NCBI GenBank assembly: GCA_026545765.1
Contig: JAIFAC010000023.1
Location: 124,001 to 188,000 of the forward strand
DNA: 64,000 nt
Reading direction: 5' to 3'
From: Plantago major
Lineage: Eukaryota > Streptophyta > Magnoliopsida > Lamiales > Plantaginaceae
In this document: piece after piece, positions 12,701 through 22,300 of the stretch
Numbering within the stretch: the stretch's first letter is position 1
Layout: each line of letters starts with the position of its first letter
Translations under genes and position numbers: made by a program
Notes under the pieces: model-generated
What the model was told of the DNA's origin: nothing
The model's input: only the letters and a program-made list of their open reading frames with translations
Databases searched by the model: none

Positions 12701-14999
12701 TAATGAGTGGGTTTAATCAACAAATGTAAGAATTCTAGTGTGAGGTTAAGCAAAATAAAGTGAGATAATTGCAAAATTGGCCCAAACCTTATGAAGGAAA
12801 TAAAAATTTTATTTAAGCGAAGAACAGCAGTGTTGAGCCACACAGGTGGGATTGAATCTCAAGTAAAACAAGCAGTCAGTGTTGAGATTTAAACTTTGAG
12901 AGTTCGGCAAAACAGAAGTGAATGAGCAGCAAACCAACAGTAAAACAAGACACTCCCGAGAGGATGAACAAACTACTTGAAGGATTAAACAACACTAGGA
13001 GTCAGGATGTCTGCTTGAAACATTAGATTTATTTAAATGACTCTTGAATAGAGGTGAGGTAACTGCAGGCAAACACACACAAAATGAAGTGGGTTGAAGC
13101 AGCATCTAGTCTGCGTGCAAACAAAGTGAGTGTGCAGCGGAGGTTGAATTTAAACAACACCTGAGAGTTAAACAAAACAAAATGGGATTGAGATGGGCAG
13201 GCAGCAGATAAAAACGGAGGATGGTGAGGCGGGAGGTCAAACAACTCACTAAGGTGCCTGTCTAGCAGAGAGTATATTAGATTATGATGCATGAGGCTCA
13301 GAGTGCCTGTTTAGCGAAAAAGAATGCGAATACACAAAAGTGGGTTAAACAAATGAAATTCTAGTGTAAACAAAATGAATAATTACAAGCGGAGTCAATT
13401 TGAGATTTAAACTAACCTGAAGAATAATAAAAATAGAGCGAAGAACTTTTACTTGAGAGTTAAACTAAAACACAAATGGAGTTGAATAAACCTGAGCTGA
13501 CAACTCTACTTGAGAGATGAAACAAGACACTTTGGAGAGGGATGAACAGCAAACGTCTTTCTACTGAGTTAAATAACTCAAAGGTGGCATAATGTCTAGC
13601 AGTCTAGACATTTTGAAGCAATGCACATATGAAAAACCAACAAGCGAAGAACAAGTGGGTTAAACAACAAGTCTAGTGTAGTAAACAAACAAATCAGGCA
13701 GACTAAACACCTGGGAAAGAGTGAGCGAAAGAACTGCTTGAAGTTAACAAACTGCATGGATTGAATAGTATAAGCCGACAACTGCAGTTTGATGTAGGAT
13801 ATTGAGCTGTAGTCTGATTTAAGCAGGCAGCATGCTGAATTAGTGGGTTGACCAACAGCTGGCATTATAAAGACACTTGAAGGATGGTAACAATAACTAC
13901 TTGAGGATTAAGCAAACACACTAAGAGGAAGTCTATTAGAGATTTAAACCCAAGTACTATAAGGAATAGAGTATAACATACAAAAGAACTCTATGATGTT
14001 AAAATACACATAATGAGTGGGTTAATCAACAAATGTAAATTCTGGTCTAGAGTTAAGCAAAGCGTAAAGTGAGATAATTACAAGCGGTTGAAATTCATTA
14101 ATTTAAACAACCTGAAATAAAATAGGCAACTCTACTAGGATTAAACAAAACACAAAAGAGAATGAATGGAAGCAACAGAATAGCTGAGGAGATAGGGCCG
14201 AGAACAAGCGGGCAGTGAGATAATCTGTGGGCTGTTCAAACCAATGCAGAATGAGAGTGAGGTATGAAACCACACAAAGGTGGGATGAAACAGGATTAAA
14301 ACAAAGTGGAAGCCAAAGACACAAAGAGAATGGATGGAAGCCTTGGGCTAGCTTCTTGAACAAGGTGCTGAAGAGATGAACAAACAAAGTTAAACAACTC
14401 ACTAAGGAAGTGGCATAATGTCCTAACGAAGAAGTCTATTAGACATTTAAACTAATGCACATAAGGGTAAGAGAGTATAACAAACTGAAGAACTCTACTT
14501 GAGTGTTGAAGCCACACACAAAATGTAATGGTTAAACAACAAATGTAAAATTTCTAGTCTAGAGTTAAGCAATGATAAAAGAAGTGAGATAATTACAAGC
14601 GGAGAAGTCAATTGGGCTAAACAACAACAGAAGAATAATAAAGCCGAGCGAACCTCTGGTTTAGAGTTAGGCAAGGCACAAGGTGGGCAAACGCCAGAGC
14701 CTGGCTGAGACAAACAAGACTGGGATGAACAACAGGATCAAACTGGGAGTAGACATTTGAGAGTGCAGGACGGTGGAAGTCAGTGAACTGGAAGCAGCAC
14801 ACAAGATGTCAAATAACGAGCAACGAACACTCTGGTTCGCTCGCTACAAAACAGACATGCCAGCAGGCTAACGGGCATAGATTTCGGAGGATGGTGCAGG
14901 CCATGCTTTACATAAATGGGATAATCTAACGAAAGTCTATTGGGCTGTTAAACAATGCGGATAAAATAGAGTAATGCCCGAGCAATTGCGGGCCGAGGT
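9717..14999 (+). repeat. Degraded inverted seven-monomer HOR array
   Basis: Reverse-oriented HOR copies, recognisable but heavily eroded. Conserved words recur in HOR order: AATTACAAGCGG (reverse monomer 7) near 9910, 10506, 10952, 11546, 12196, 13385, 14076 and 14596; CTAGTCTAGAG or similar (reverse monomer 1); TTAAACAATGCACATAA (reverse monomers 3/2) near 10411, 11171, 11785 and 12060. HOR spacing is irregular, roughly 240-450 bp. Between the words there are many short deletions and unrelated GC-richer bits (for example near 10310-10390, 13190-13260 and 14180-14360). The sister variant GTGGCATAATGTCTA is commoner here than in the left array. No gene is visible; open frames on either strand translate satellite. 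The sequence could be old decayed satellite or uncorrected long-read sequence. Confidence 0.8.
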
Positions 15000-15249
15000 G
15001 GTATTCCTATTCATCTTGGCATCACTTGAGTTCCCTATTTACAGTATTGGACTTTCCGTTTAGTTGGTTTCTTTTGGATGGGTTCAGTATAAGCTTTTCG
15101 GATGCCTACTCGCGACATTCTCTCCTATCATCTGGCTCCATCGGATTACGTGCTACGATGCGTCACGCGAATTTGAATCTCTAGGCAGTTCGATTTCTAC
15201 CAGCAACTTTATCCTCTTTGGTAGGCCATGTTCCTTAAGATTATTAGGG

Positions 15250-15580
15250 GATCTTGGATATGGGCTACTTTTATCCCACTGCAAATCGTTCTATCCACGA
15301 TTTGGAAGGCTATTTATGGTGTTCTTCCAACTTCATTGAGAAAGCTGAAGGGCTCTGGTTTTATTGGTCCTTGATTGTGTGTTTTTGCTTTATCTTGCTT
15401 ATAGATTGCAGAAGACCATTTCTTTGGTCTCTTGTCAGATTCACTTTCAGACTCTCGGCATACTCTATTTGATCTTTTTCGGAGTTCCTTTTAGAGATTG
15501 CTTTAGTTTTGGAAACTTACATTATATGCCATGGAATCGACATTTTAGCTCTCGATTCTCTCTTTATTAGCGTCTTGCCT
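15250..15580 (+). pseudogene. LINE ORF2 zinc-binding (zf-RVT-like) region, copy 1
   Basis: At 15297-15332 one frame reads TIWKAIYGVLPT, the conserved start of the cysteine/histidine-rich region that follows the reverse transcriptase in plant LINEs. Downstream, other frames give pieces of the zinc-binding part and a following hydrophobic stretch. The reading frame changes several times within 300 bp, so no continuous product exists as written. Family assignment comes from motif recognition and position before the RNase H domain, not from a database search. Confidence 0.6.
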
Positions 15581-15814
15581 TTGTGGCCAGGGCATTTAGA
15601 TTGCTTTTGAATTGTTGTATGATCGTTTGCTTATTTGATGGTGTTCTGTTTCCGAGGCATTCTATTTTGCTTACGATTTGGAGTCTTGTAGGCGAGGCTA
15701 ATTCCACACCTCTTGGTTCTATGGCTAATAATCGAGTTGATTTACAAGTCCTTCATTCTTTTAGGTATTCAAGGGTACAGGGTGCCGCCTAGAAATCCAC
15801 GAGATATCATTGAG

Positions 15815-16260
15815 GTCCGATGGTATCCCCTCTCCGGGATGGATTAAATGCAACAGATAGAGTTCTCTCTTGCGCTCCTGGCTCCTCTCTGCTTGGTTGG
15901 GGTTTCACAGAGAGATTCAAATAGTGCAAGTGATGGGTTGCTTTGTAAATCAATTTGAGTGCACGCTTTATGCTTTGAAGCCAAGGTTACTTGCGGTTAT
16001 GATTGGCGTTGAATTGGCTCACACGGAAATTTGGAATAAGATTTGGTTGGAGGCAGATTCTACTTATGTAATTTTATCTCATGGTACTAACTTTCGGTCC
16101 AGCATGGAAATTCCGGAACAAGATTGGCTATTGACTCTCTCTCATATAAGTGACATGGATTTTGGAATTGTCTCATATTTTTAAATGAAGTAGCTGACCG
16201 CGATTTTCTGATGCTCTCTCAAAGTTGGATCTGGAGGTTTACGGACTTCTCCTTTGGATA
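15815..16260 (+). pseudogene. LINE ORF2 RNase H-like domain (RVT_3-like), copy 1
   Basis: The domain starts at CCGGGATGGATTAAATGC (15835), encoding PGWIKC before an indel destroys the first catalytic Asp context. An open stretch at 15870-16184 keeps VELAHTEIWNKIWLEADSTY, including the acidic EAD site (codons at about 16050-16058) typical of plant RVT_3 domains. Near 16190-16240 another frame gives the characteristic end (AD, then LSKLDLEGL-like). The enzyme would degrade the RNA strand of the LINE RNA/cDNA hybrid. The copy is frameshifted at least twice and not functional as written. Confidence 0.75.
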
Positions 16261-16562
16261 TCATTAGACCTCACATACCTACAGGGGACATGTTCAGTTT
16301 ACCTTATTATAGGTTTTCCACGTAGCATGCTCGAACACTCTTTTTTCCGGTACGTGGGTTTCCAGGTTTTTCCATGTTGGGTTTAAACGGGGCCAGCAGT
16401 TTGCGACCATAGGATCCGGGTTATGTTATTTTGTTTTCTTTGTTTGTTTCACTTGTTTTACGCGTTGTAACCGCTTTGTGGGTTCCATTGTAATCTCTAC
16501 TTTTCGCTTTGTACTCTTTTACTTTTTATTAATATATGCTTACATTTATGAAAAAAAAAAAA
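16261..16562 (+). other. LINE 3' untranslated region and poly(A), copy 1
   Basis: Non-coding tail closely matching 22315-22612. It runs from the C-terminal codons through TATTAATATATGCTTACA and ends in 12 A (16551-16562), after which satellite resumes (GAGAGTTAGCTACTCAC). No AATAAA signal is seen immediately upstream of the A tract. Confidence 0.8.
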
Positions 16563-17238
16563 CAGAGAGTTAGCTACTCACTAAAGGTCGGATATGAACA
16601 CAATCGAACAACTTTTTCACTTGAAGATGAAAACAACACACTAAATAGAGGATGAACCACAAAAGACATAAATCGCTGAAAACTTGTATACTAAAAGGAG
16701 TAGATGTATAACAAGCGAAGAACTCTACTTGAGAGATTAACCAACACACTAATGAAGTGGGATGAACAACAAATGTAAAAATCTACTTGAGGTTAAACAA
16801 CACACTAAGGGAGTGGGATGAGCAACAAGCGGTATAAGTCGACTTGAGAGATAAGCTACACATTAAATGAGAGGAGGAATAAGCGAAAATAGCGAGCTAA
16901 AACTACAGCAGAGATTTAAACAACTTACACAGCAAATGAGAATTGGATGAACACCAAACCAACAACTCTACTTGAGATATAAACAAGACACTTTGGAAGG
17001 GATGAATAACAAGCGAATAACTCTACTTGAGAGTTAAGCAACACACTAAAGGAGAGTGATAATCAACCAGTCAATGAAGAAGTCTACTAGAGATTTAAAC
17101 AACACACTAACAAGGGTAAGAGTATAATCGAACAAGAGTGTAAATCTACTTGAGTGTTAAACAACACACAATTTTTAATGGTGGGTTAATCACAAATGTA
17201 AAATTCTGGTCTAGTTAAACAAGCAATAAAGAAATTGA
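16563..17238 (+). repeat. Degraded satellite between the two LINE copies
   Basis: Satellite in the same orientation as the right array. Both organisations appear: dimer-like words (GGATGAACAACAAATGTA near 16760, CTACTTGAGAGATAAACAAG-like near 16970) and seven-monomer HOR words (GTATAACAAGCGAAGAACTC near 16708; AAATGTAAAATTCTGGTCTA near 17193; AAATTGAGATAATGG near 17231). Monomers are shortened and partly scrambled. The last word normally continues ATTACAAGCGGTGAA; here it runs into GGAAGCTACAAGCGGTGAAT at the LINE edge. No gene is present. Confidence 0.75.
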
Positions 17239-17535
17239 GATAATGGAAGCTACAAGCGGTGAATTCTCTACCTCTGATTTGAGTTTTAATTTAGTTCCAG
17301 ACCAACAGCACGAGAGGAGTAATGGCACTTCTGGTGCTCTTGGAACACCGATTAGGATTGATACGCCTTCTTTAGATGTTGTTTTGTTAACTACGTTGGA
17401 AAATGAATTTATATGGTTGCTTTATGAACACATCATCGGTCGATTGATTATGGCACTAGCATTTTACTCTTGGGTTACCGATTAGGATTGATCGCCTTTC
17501 TTTAGATCATTTGTTTTGGTAACCTTCGTTAAGGT
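17239..17535 (+). pseudogene. LINE ORF1-like 5' remnant
   Basis: A non-satellite open stretch of 80 codons starts at ATG 17243 and ends at 17485. Its start is Ser/Thr-rich (MEATSGEFSTSDLSFN), low in similarity to anything I can name. It occupies the position expected for ORF1, the RNA-binding protein of plant LINEs, but no zinc knuckle or DUF4283 motif can be seen. The beginning overlaps a satellite-like word (ACAAGCGGTGAA at 17254), so the exact start is doubtful. Confidence 0.4.
17347..17523 (+). repeat. Imperfect ~47 bp direct repeat in the LINE 5' part
   Basis: ACCGATTAGGATTGATACG with a following CTTCTTTAGATG and TTGTTTTG begins at 17347. Nearly the same series (ACCGATTAGGATTGATCG, TTTCTTTAGATC, TTGTTTTGG) begins at 17476, about 129 bp later. 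Both copies end near GTTAACT or GTAACCT. It may be a local duplication in the element, or one locus represented twice by a faulty consensus. Confidence 0.7.
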
Positions 17536-18060
17536 CTGGTGACGAAGAACTCTTTCTCAAGCTTTAGAATCAAGATTAAACAAAACACAAAAGGAATTGG
17601 ATAAACAACAAACAACATGAGGATTCTACTTGAGAGATAAAAAACAAGACGCGGAGAGGAGAAGACAACAAGCTCTGGCCCGGCTCCGCCTCTAGAGATA
17701 AACTCTACTTGAGTAATCTAATGCAACAACGTCAACTTTGGTTGCTATTCCGCCCGATGGTTATTTGGTTGCTATTCAAAGAGGTGGGATAATGCACAAT
17801 CTAGCACTTACCACTGCTGGTCCATTAGACTTCTCTTATCTCTTGTTGTGGTTGTGGTTTCAAATCCAATCTTCTGCAGGATTGAAGTTTCTCCCTTGAT
17901 GAGAGTATAACAAGCGAAGAACTCTACTTGATTGTATCTCGGATAAACCGAACTTGTATTTGGACAAAATGAGTGGGTTAAACATGGTGGAATGGTGAGT
18001 AACTTGGGTGGTGGTCTGAATTCGCTTTTGCAGAGTTAATTGCAACCGGCTGACCCTAGT
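17536..18060 (+). other. Fine-scale LINE/satellite mosaic
   Basis: Short satellite words alternate with non-satellite sequence. Satellite: GATTAAACAAAACACAAAAG (17571), ATTCTACTTGAGAGATAAAA (17623), AAACTCTACTTGAGTAA (17700), GAGAGTATAACAAGCGAAGA (17899), ATGAGTGGGTTAAACA (17969). Non-satellite: about 17670-17695, 17725-17895, 17931-17963 and 17986 onward. The words at 17899 and 17969 keep the order and approximate spacing they have inside one satellite HOR, with foreign sequence in place of the bases between them. That is hard to explain by insertion alone. Confidence 0.6.
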
Positions 18061-18358
18061 GGGTTTTATGCGCCTGACCTAACACATCTTCATTGGGCGA
18101 TTCTATGGAGGCTAATATGCGAATAAAAGATTGATTGAGATTATGCGTGAGCGCATTAACAACCCATCTAATGCCACTAAAAGCCTCTTCATCCCTAATT
18201 CTCCCTACTTTGCCGCTATTAATGCCATGGGGATTGCGGCGAGGTGCAAGATAAGCGGAACTTAGTAGGCGGTGATATAAATGATGATAATTCTTTCTGG
18301 ATATTACAACTCTTACATACGCTACTTGCCATGCAGATTCCTCTCACGTTGTTTCCCG
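18061..18358 (+). pseudogene. LINE ORF1 3' end / ORF1-ORF2 spacer
   Basis: Non-satellite sequence directly before the ORF2 start. With one indel near 18125 it reads as a basic/polar segment beginning MEANMRI near 18104 and continuing as IMRERINNPSNATKSLFIPN in another frame. It could be the C-terminal part of ORF1 or a linker; no domain is recognised. A short T-rich spacer precedes the ORF2 start at 18359. Confidence 0.4.
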
Positions 18359-19260
18359 ATGAATGTTACATTTTGGAACATTAGGGGTATTAGAATGCTC
18401 CCTCACAAGATATGCTCAAGCATCATGTAGTTTCTACTCGTCCTCGTTGGTTTGCTATTGCGGAACCAAGGTTCCTTCCTCCTCCATACAGATTCTTATT
18501 GGAATGCGATGGGAATGCGCTTTCTTGGTGAAAATCTGGCATACTAACGGTCTTCTAACTTATGGGTTTTGGAAGATCTCTCTTCTTACAGTTCTTCTAT
18601 AATTTTCTCTTCTTCTCAAGTTCTTGTTATTAAAGTTTCTTGGCTTCAGCAGGACTTCCTATTAGCGTTTATTCATGCCCATGCTGATTATATACGTAAA
18701 TCGAGACTTATGGCGTGATTCTTGCTTTTGCAAACACACCCTTGCTTTTGGTGGGAGATTTCAATCTTGTGATTGGTGCATGAGCGATCGAATGGTACTC
18801 CTCGGTTAAATGCAGAAACCATGGATTTCCGTTCATTTATCAATGATGGGGAGTTCTTATCGATTCCTAGTTACATTTGCTTTTTACTTGGTGAATCGTC
18901 GTTTCTCTAGTGGTTATCTAGAGACACGTATTGATAGACTCTTTCTTCACAATCCTTTTGGATTTATGGGACTCGATGATGGTTCGTGTGGGCTTGCGTA
19001 CTTGCTCGGATCCAGCCCCTCTTTGTTTCTGTGCGCATGAACAAGCGCTATCTAAATAAATCTCGACCATTGATTCCAAGCAATGTGGCTTAATCACGAT
19101 TCGTTTGAGGAGTTAATTAAGCTTTCTGGAAAACTCCTATTACGGCCATGGGCTCTTTTCTTTGGTTATCCGGAAATTAAAGAGGCTGAAATCCGCTATC
19201 ATAGATTGGAATATTAATGTCTTTGGCGAGCTTAATTCTCGTCTTCTTCTTTCGTAATAA
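18359..19260 (+). pseudogene. LINE ORF2 AP-type endonuclease domain
   Basis: ATG at 18359 starts MNVTFWNIRG, with WNIRG at 18374-18388. This is the characteristic N-terminus of plant LINE ORF2, where the Asn of WNIRG is part of the active site. Further pieces in shifting frames: SSSQVLVIKVSWLQQDF near 18610; VGDFN with the catalytic Asp and Asn at 18751-18765; SGYLETRIDR near 18911-18940; a degraded SDHSPL-like end near 19005; and FQAMWLNHDSFEELIK-like sequence near 19075-19125. The enzyme nicks the target DNA to prime reverse transcription. At least five frameshifts or stops interrupt it. Confidence 0.85.
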
Positions 19261-19600
19261 AATTTGGAGTTGGTTCGTGACAATTATCCCTCCATGGTCC
19301 GATAAATGATGTTCCTCTTAAAGAACTTGAAGCGATCGCGGACTACAATGCTATTACGAATCAAGAGGCTTTTTGCGTCAAAAGAACCGGCTGCGTGGTT
19401 AAAAAGGCGGTGATAGAAATTCAGTTTTTCCATCGTTCTCTAAAGATTCGCAAAGGTATTCTCGGTATTTCCTCTTTGATAATTGATGGCTCTATCAATC
19501 ATGATGCAATTCGGATCCGGAATCATATGATTTCTTATTATGAGAATCTGTTCTCACAAACTTCATTACAGTTGTCTCGTTCGATGAACTAGATGAGCTT
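19261..19600 (+). pseudogene. LINE ORF2 endonuclease-to-RT linker
   Basis: Open stretch 19395-19592 encodes a 65-residue segment with FHRSLKIRKG and GSINHDAIRIRNHMISYYENLF. The latter resembles the conserved pre-RT segment of plant LINEs (the D..I..h....Y..LF pattern). It links the endonuclease to the reverse transcriptase. The preceding 130 bp are in another frame. Confidence 0.65.
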
Positions 19601-20800
19601 ATCCATTGTTCGATTACGGATGAACAAAATCAATTGCTAATCGATATTCCTTGAGGATGACATCCGTCATGTTGTTTTCGATATGTCACTGATAGTGCTC
19701 TGGACGGATGGTTTAGGGAAGTTTCTATCAATCTATGTGGCACATTATTGGTGCGGAGGTGTCTTTGGCGATTGGCGTTCTTCCTTCATGGTCATTTCGG
19801 CGGTATGAACTCTAGTTTTGTCACTCTTATTCGAAAATCGGAGATCGTTGCGTATTGAAGATTTCCGCCCTATTGTTCTTGGTAATTTTCTTTATAAGAT
19901 TATTGCTAAGATTTTAGCCGATCGTTTGGGTCCGATTTTATCGGGGTTGCTCTCCTTTCATCAATTTGGTTTTATTAGGGAGCGCATACATGATTGTATT
20001 GCCTTAGCCTCTGAAGGAGTTAATAGTCTTGGTCTTCCTTGTAGTAAAGTGTCTGGTGTTGAAGGTTGACATCCGGAAAGCCTTTGATACTCTAATTGGG
20101 ACTTTCTTTTGGCGGTTCTCACAAAATATGGTTTCTCTTCTACCTTTGTTGGTTGGATTAATCATATTCTTCACTCGGCAAAGCTCTCGGTTACGATTAA
20201 TGGGGCTCGGAAGGTACTTTGGCTGTTCTCAGGGAGTTCGTCAAGGGGATCCTCTTTCCCCTCTTCTCTTTTGCATCGCGGAGGAAGTTCTTAGCAAGCC
20301 TCTCTCGAAGGCTGCCAATTCAGGTGAGCTCACTCCTTTATTCATTGGACAATCTCTTACTTTTCCTTCTCACCTTCTTTATGCGGATGATGTGATTATT
20401 TTTGCGGGGCTACTCTCTGCGAATTGTCGGACTATTCTTAGGATCACGGAAAAATATCTTGCTTGAGTGGGACAACACTTGATCCTCGAAGTCGGGGCTT
20501 ATCTTAGTACTTTTCTCACCGAGTCGGGAAGAACCACTTGTGCGAGAATCATGGATATTATCGAGGTCACCTTCCTTTCACGTGTTGGGAGTTCCACTTT
20601 TCCGTGGGGGCACCTCGGACTTGTCATTTACAATCCCTTGCGGACTCGATTCTAGAAAAGTTTAGTAAATGGAAGGGCACTTCTCTCTCTATGGCCGGTC
20701 GTTTATGTCTTGTTCAATCAGTGATCGAGGATCTTTTGTACACTCTATGATGGTTTATCGTTGGCCTTTGACTCTTCTTAAGCGTATGGATCTTGGCATT
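19601..20800 (+). pseudogene. LINE ORF2 reverse transcriptase domain
   Basis: Recognisable RT motifs in order: EDFRPIVLGNFLYKIIAKIL (about 19855-19915); QFGFIRERIHDCIALA (about 19963-20010); VDIRKAFD with the first catalytic Asp (20065-20088); GVRQGDPLSPLLF (20233-20271); and LYADD, the RT active site (YADD at 20380-20391). After a stop near 20464 another frame continues with a GxPL-like segment and WKGTSLSMAGRLCLVQSV (about 20671-20725), which is the RT thumb signature of plant LINEs. This enzyme copies LINE RNA at the nicked target. Frameshifts near 20070-20110, 20210 and 20466 make it inactive as written. Confidence 0.9.
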
Positions 20801-21379
20801 ATAATTTCGTCAAGCGGGGATACTCTGAAGAGCATCGACTTCTATCTCTTAGGCGTTGTTGTGCTCCAAAGTGCGAGGTGGTCTTGGTATTAGTTCTCTG
20901 GTTCTTTGCTAATAAGGCGTATCTTTCTCGTCTTGCTTGGGATATTTGAAATTGTGAAGGTTCCATATCTAGATATCTTTCGCTTGACGTTTCTTTCGGC
21001 ATGCTTCCTTACGCTCTTATGTTGCTTCCTCGATTTGGTTTGGATTTAAGATTGTTTCCCACTTCAATCAAGTCTAGATGGTTAGCGTGTCGAGGCTCTC
21101 ACTACGTTTACGGCTTGATGATTGGCTTAGCTCTGATGTGCAGACGAATTGGTATTCCTATTCATCTTGACATCACTTGAGTTCCCTATTTACGAGTATT
21201 GGACTCACGGTGGTTGGTTTCTTTTGGATGGGTTCGTATGGCTTTTCGGATGTTACTCGCGACATTCTCTCCTATCATCGGCTCCATCTGGTTACGATAC
21301 TCGTGTCTGGTGAATCTCTCTAAAGTTCGATTTCTACCAAGCAACTATCACTCTTCTTGACGCGTTTCCTTAAGATTGG
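20801..21379 (+). pseudogene. LINE ORF2 region between RT thumb and zinc-binding part
   Basis: Coding-like but frame-broken sequence with no named domain. It contains CGTTGTTGTGCTCCAAAG (about 20854) followed by a GGLGI-like and NKAYLSRLAWD-like series across two frames, usual for the post-thumb segment of plant LINEs. From 21151 it is matched by copy 1 (15002 onward), so this is where the truncated copy begins. Confidence 0.6.
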
Positions 21380-21660
21380 TGGGGATCTTGGATATGGGCT
21401 CCTTTTATCCCCCGTCGTTCTATCACGATTTGGAAGGCTATTTATGGTGTTCTTCAACTATTGAAAGCTATGAGGCTCTGGTTTTGTTGGTCCTTGATTG
21501 TGTGTTTTGCTATCTTTGCTATGGATTGCCAAGACCATTCTTGGTCTCTTGTCCGTTCCTCGGACTATCGGCATACTCTGTTGATCTTTTCGAGGTTCCT
21601 TTTGAGATTGCTTTAGTTTTGGAAGCTTACATTATATGCCATGGGTGACATTTTAGCTCT
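21380..21660 (+). pseudogene. LINE ORF2 zinc-binding (zf-RVT-like) region, copy 2
   Basis: TIWKAIYGVLPT-like codons begin at 21425, matching 15297 in copy 1, followed by a Cys-bearing stretch and hydrophobic segment in shifting frames. The location between RT and RNase H fits the zf-RVT region of plant LINEs. Cys/His spacing cannot be confirmed because of indels. Compared with copy 1 this copy lacks scattered 1-8 bp pieces. Confidence 0.55.
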
Positions 21661-21889
21661 CGATTCTCTCTTTGTGGCGTCTTGCCTTTGTGGCGAGCAT
21701 TTGGGTGCTTTGAATTTGCCTTGATCGTTGCTTATTTGATGGTGTTCTGTTTCGGGCATTCTATTTTGCTTGATTTGGAGTCTTGTAAGCGAGGCTAATT
21801 CCCACCCTCTTGGTTCTATGGCTAATAATCAAGTTGATTTACAAGTCCTTCATTCTTTTAATATTCAAGGGTGCCACTAAGTCACGAGA

Positions 21890-22300
21890 TATCATTGAGG
21901 TCGATGGTATCCCCTCTCCGGGATGGATTAAATGCAACACGGATGGAAGTTCTCTTGCCGCTCTGGCTCCTCTCTGCTTTGAGGGTTTTAGAATTCAAAT
22001 GGTACCGTGATGGGTTGCTTTGTAAATCATTTGAGTCGCTTTATGCTTTTGAAGCGAGTTACTTGCGGTTATGATTGGCATTGAATTGGCTCACACCGAG
22101 TGGAATAAGATTTGGTTGAGCAGATTCTACTTATGTGGCAATTTGCTCTCATGGTACTAACTTCGGTCCCATGGAAATTCGGAACCGTTGGCTATTGACT
22201 CTCTCTCATATGCGTGACATGGATTTTGGTGTCTCATATTTTTAATGAAAGCGACACAGTCGTGATGCTCTCTCAAAGTTGGATCTGGAGGGTTTGGACT
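21890..22300 (+). pseudogene. LINE ORF2 RNase H-like domain (RVT_3-like), copy 2
   Basis: GWIKCNTDGSS at 21921-21953 contains the first catalytic Asp (GAT at 21942-21944) and is intact here, unlike copy 1. IELAH follows near 22078-22092. The EAD site intact in copy 1 is lost here through a 2 bp deletion near 22118. The C-terminal ADALSKLDLEG-like end is at about 22255-22292, again in another frame. Reading the two copies side by side supports one ancestral domain, with different damage in each. Confidence 0.8.

Larger units (their letters stand above)
15000..16562 (+). mobile_element. 5'-truncated LINE fragment, copy 1
   Basis: From GGTATTCCTATTCATCTTGG at about 15002 the sequence stops being satellite and aligns by eye, with small indels, to 21151-22612 of the second LINE copy. 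It holds the end of ORF2 (zinc-binding-like region, RNase H-like domain), the 3' untranslated region and a 12 A tail at 16551-16562. A 5' truncation with an intact 3' end and poly(A) is the usual outcome of target-primed reverse transcription by L1-type elements. I could not define a target-site duplication because both flanks are repetitive and degraded. Sense strand is +, the same as copy 2. About 1,550 bp here correspond to about 1,450 bp in copy 2, the difference being scattered small indels. Confidence 0.88.

Noticed and set aside
10242-14802. Minus-strand open frames of 60-99 codons in the degraded zone
   Set aside because: They contain the same satellite-derived peptides (for example LFNSICVLFNSQ at 10985-11170) and no recognisable domain.
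9717-14999. Exact mirror image of the left array (single fold-back read)
   Set aside because: Monomer 7 variants agree near the junction, but the GTGGCATAATG variant is frequent here and rare on the left, and around 10730-10790 monomer order jumps. Not settled, so not asserted.
17860-18045. Minus-strand open frame of 61 codons as a gene
   Set aside because: It crosses the LINE/satellite mosaic in antisense and has no recognisable motif.
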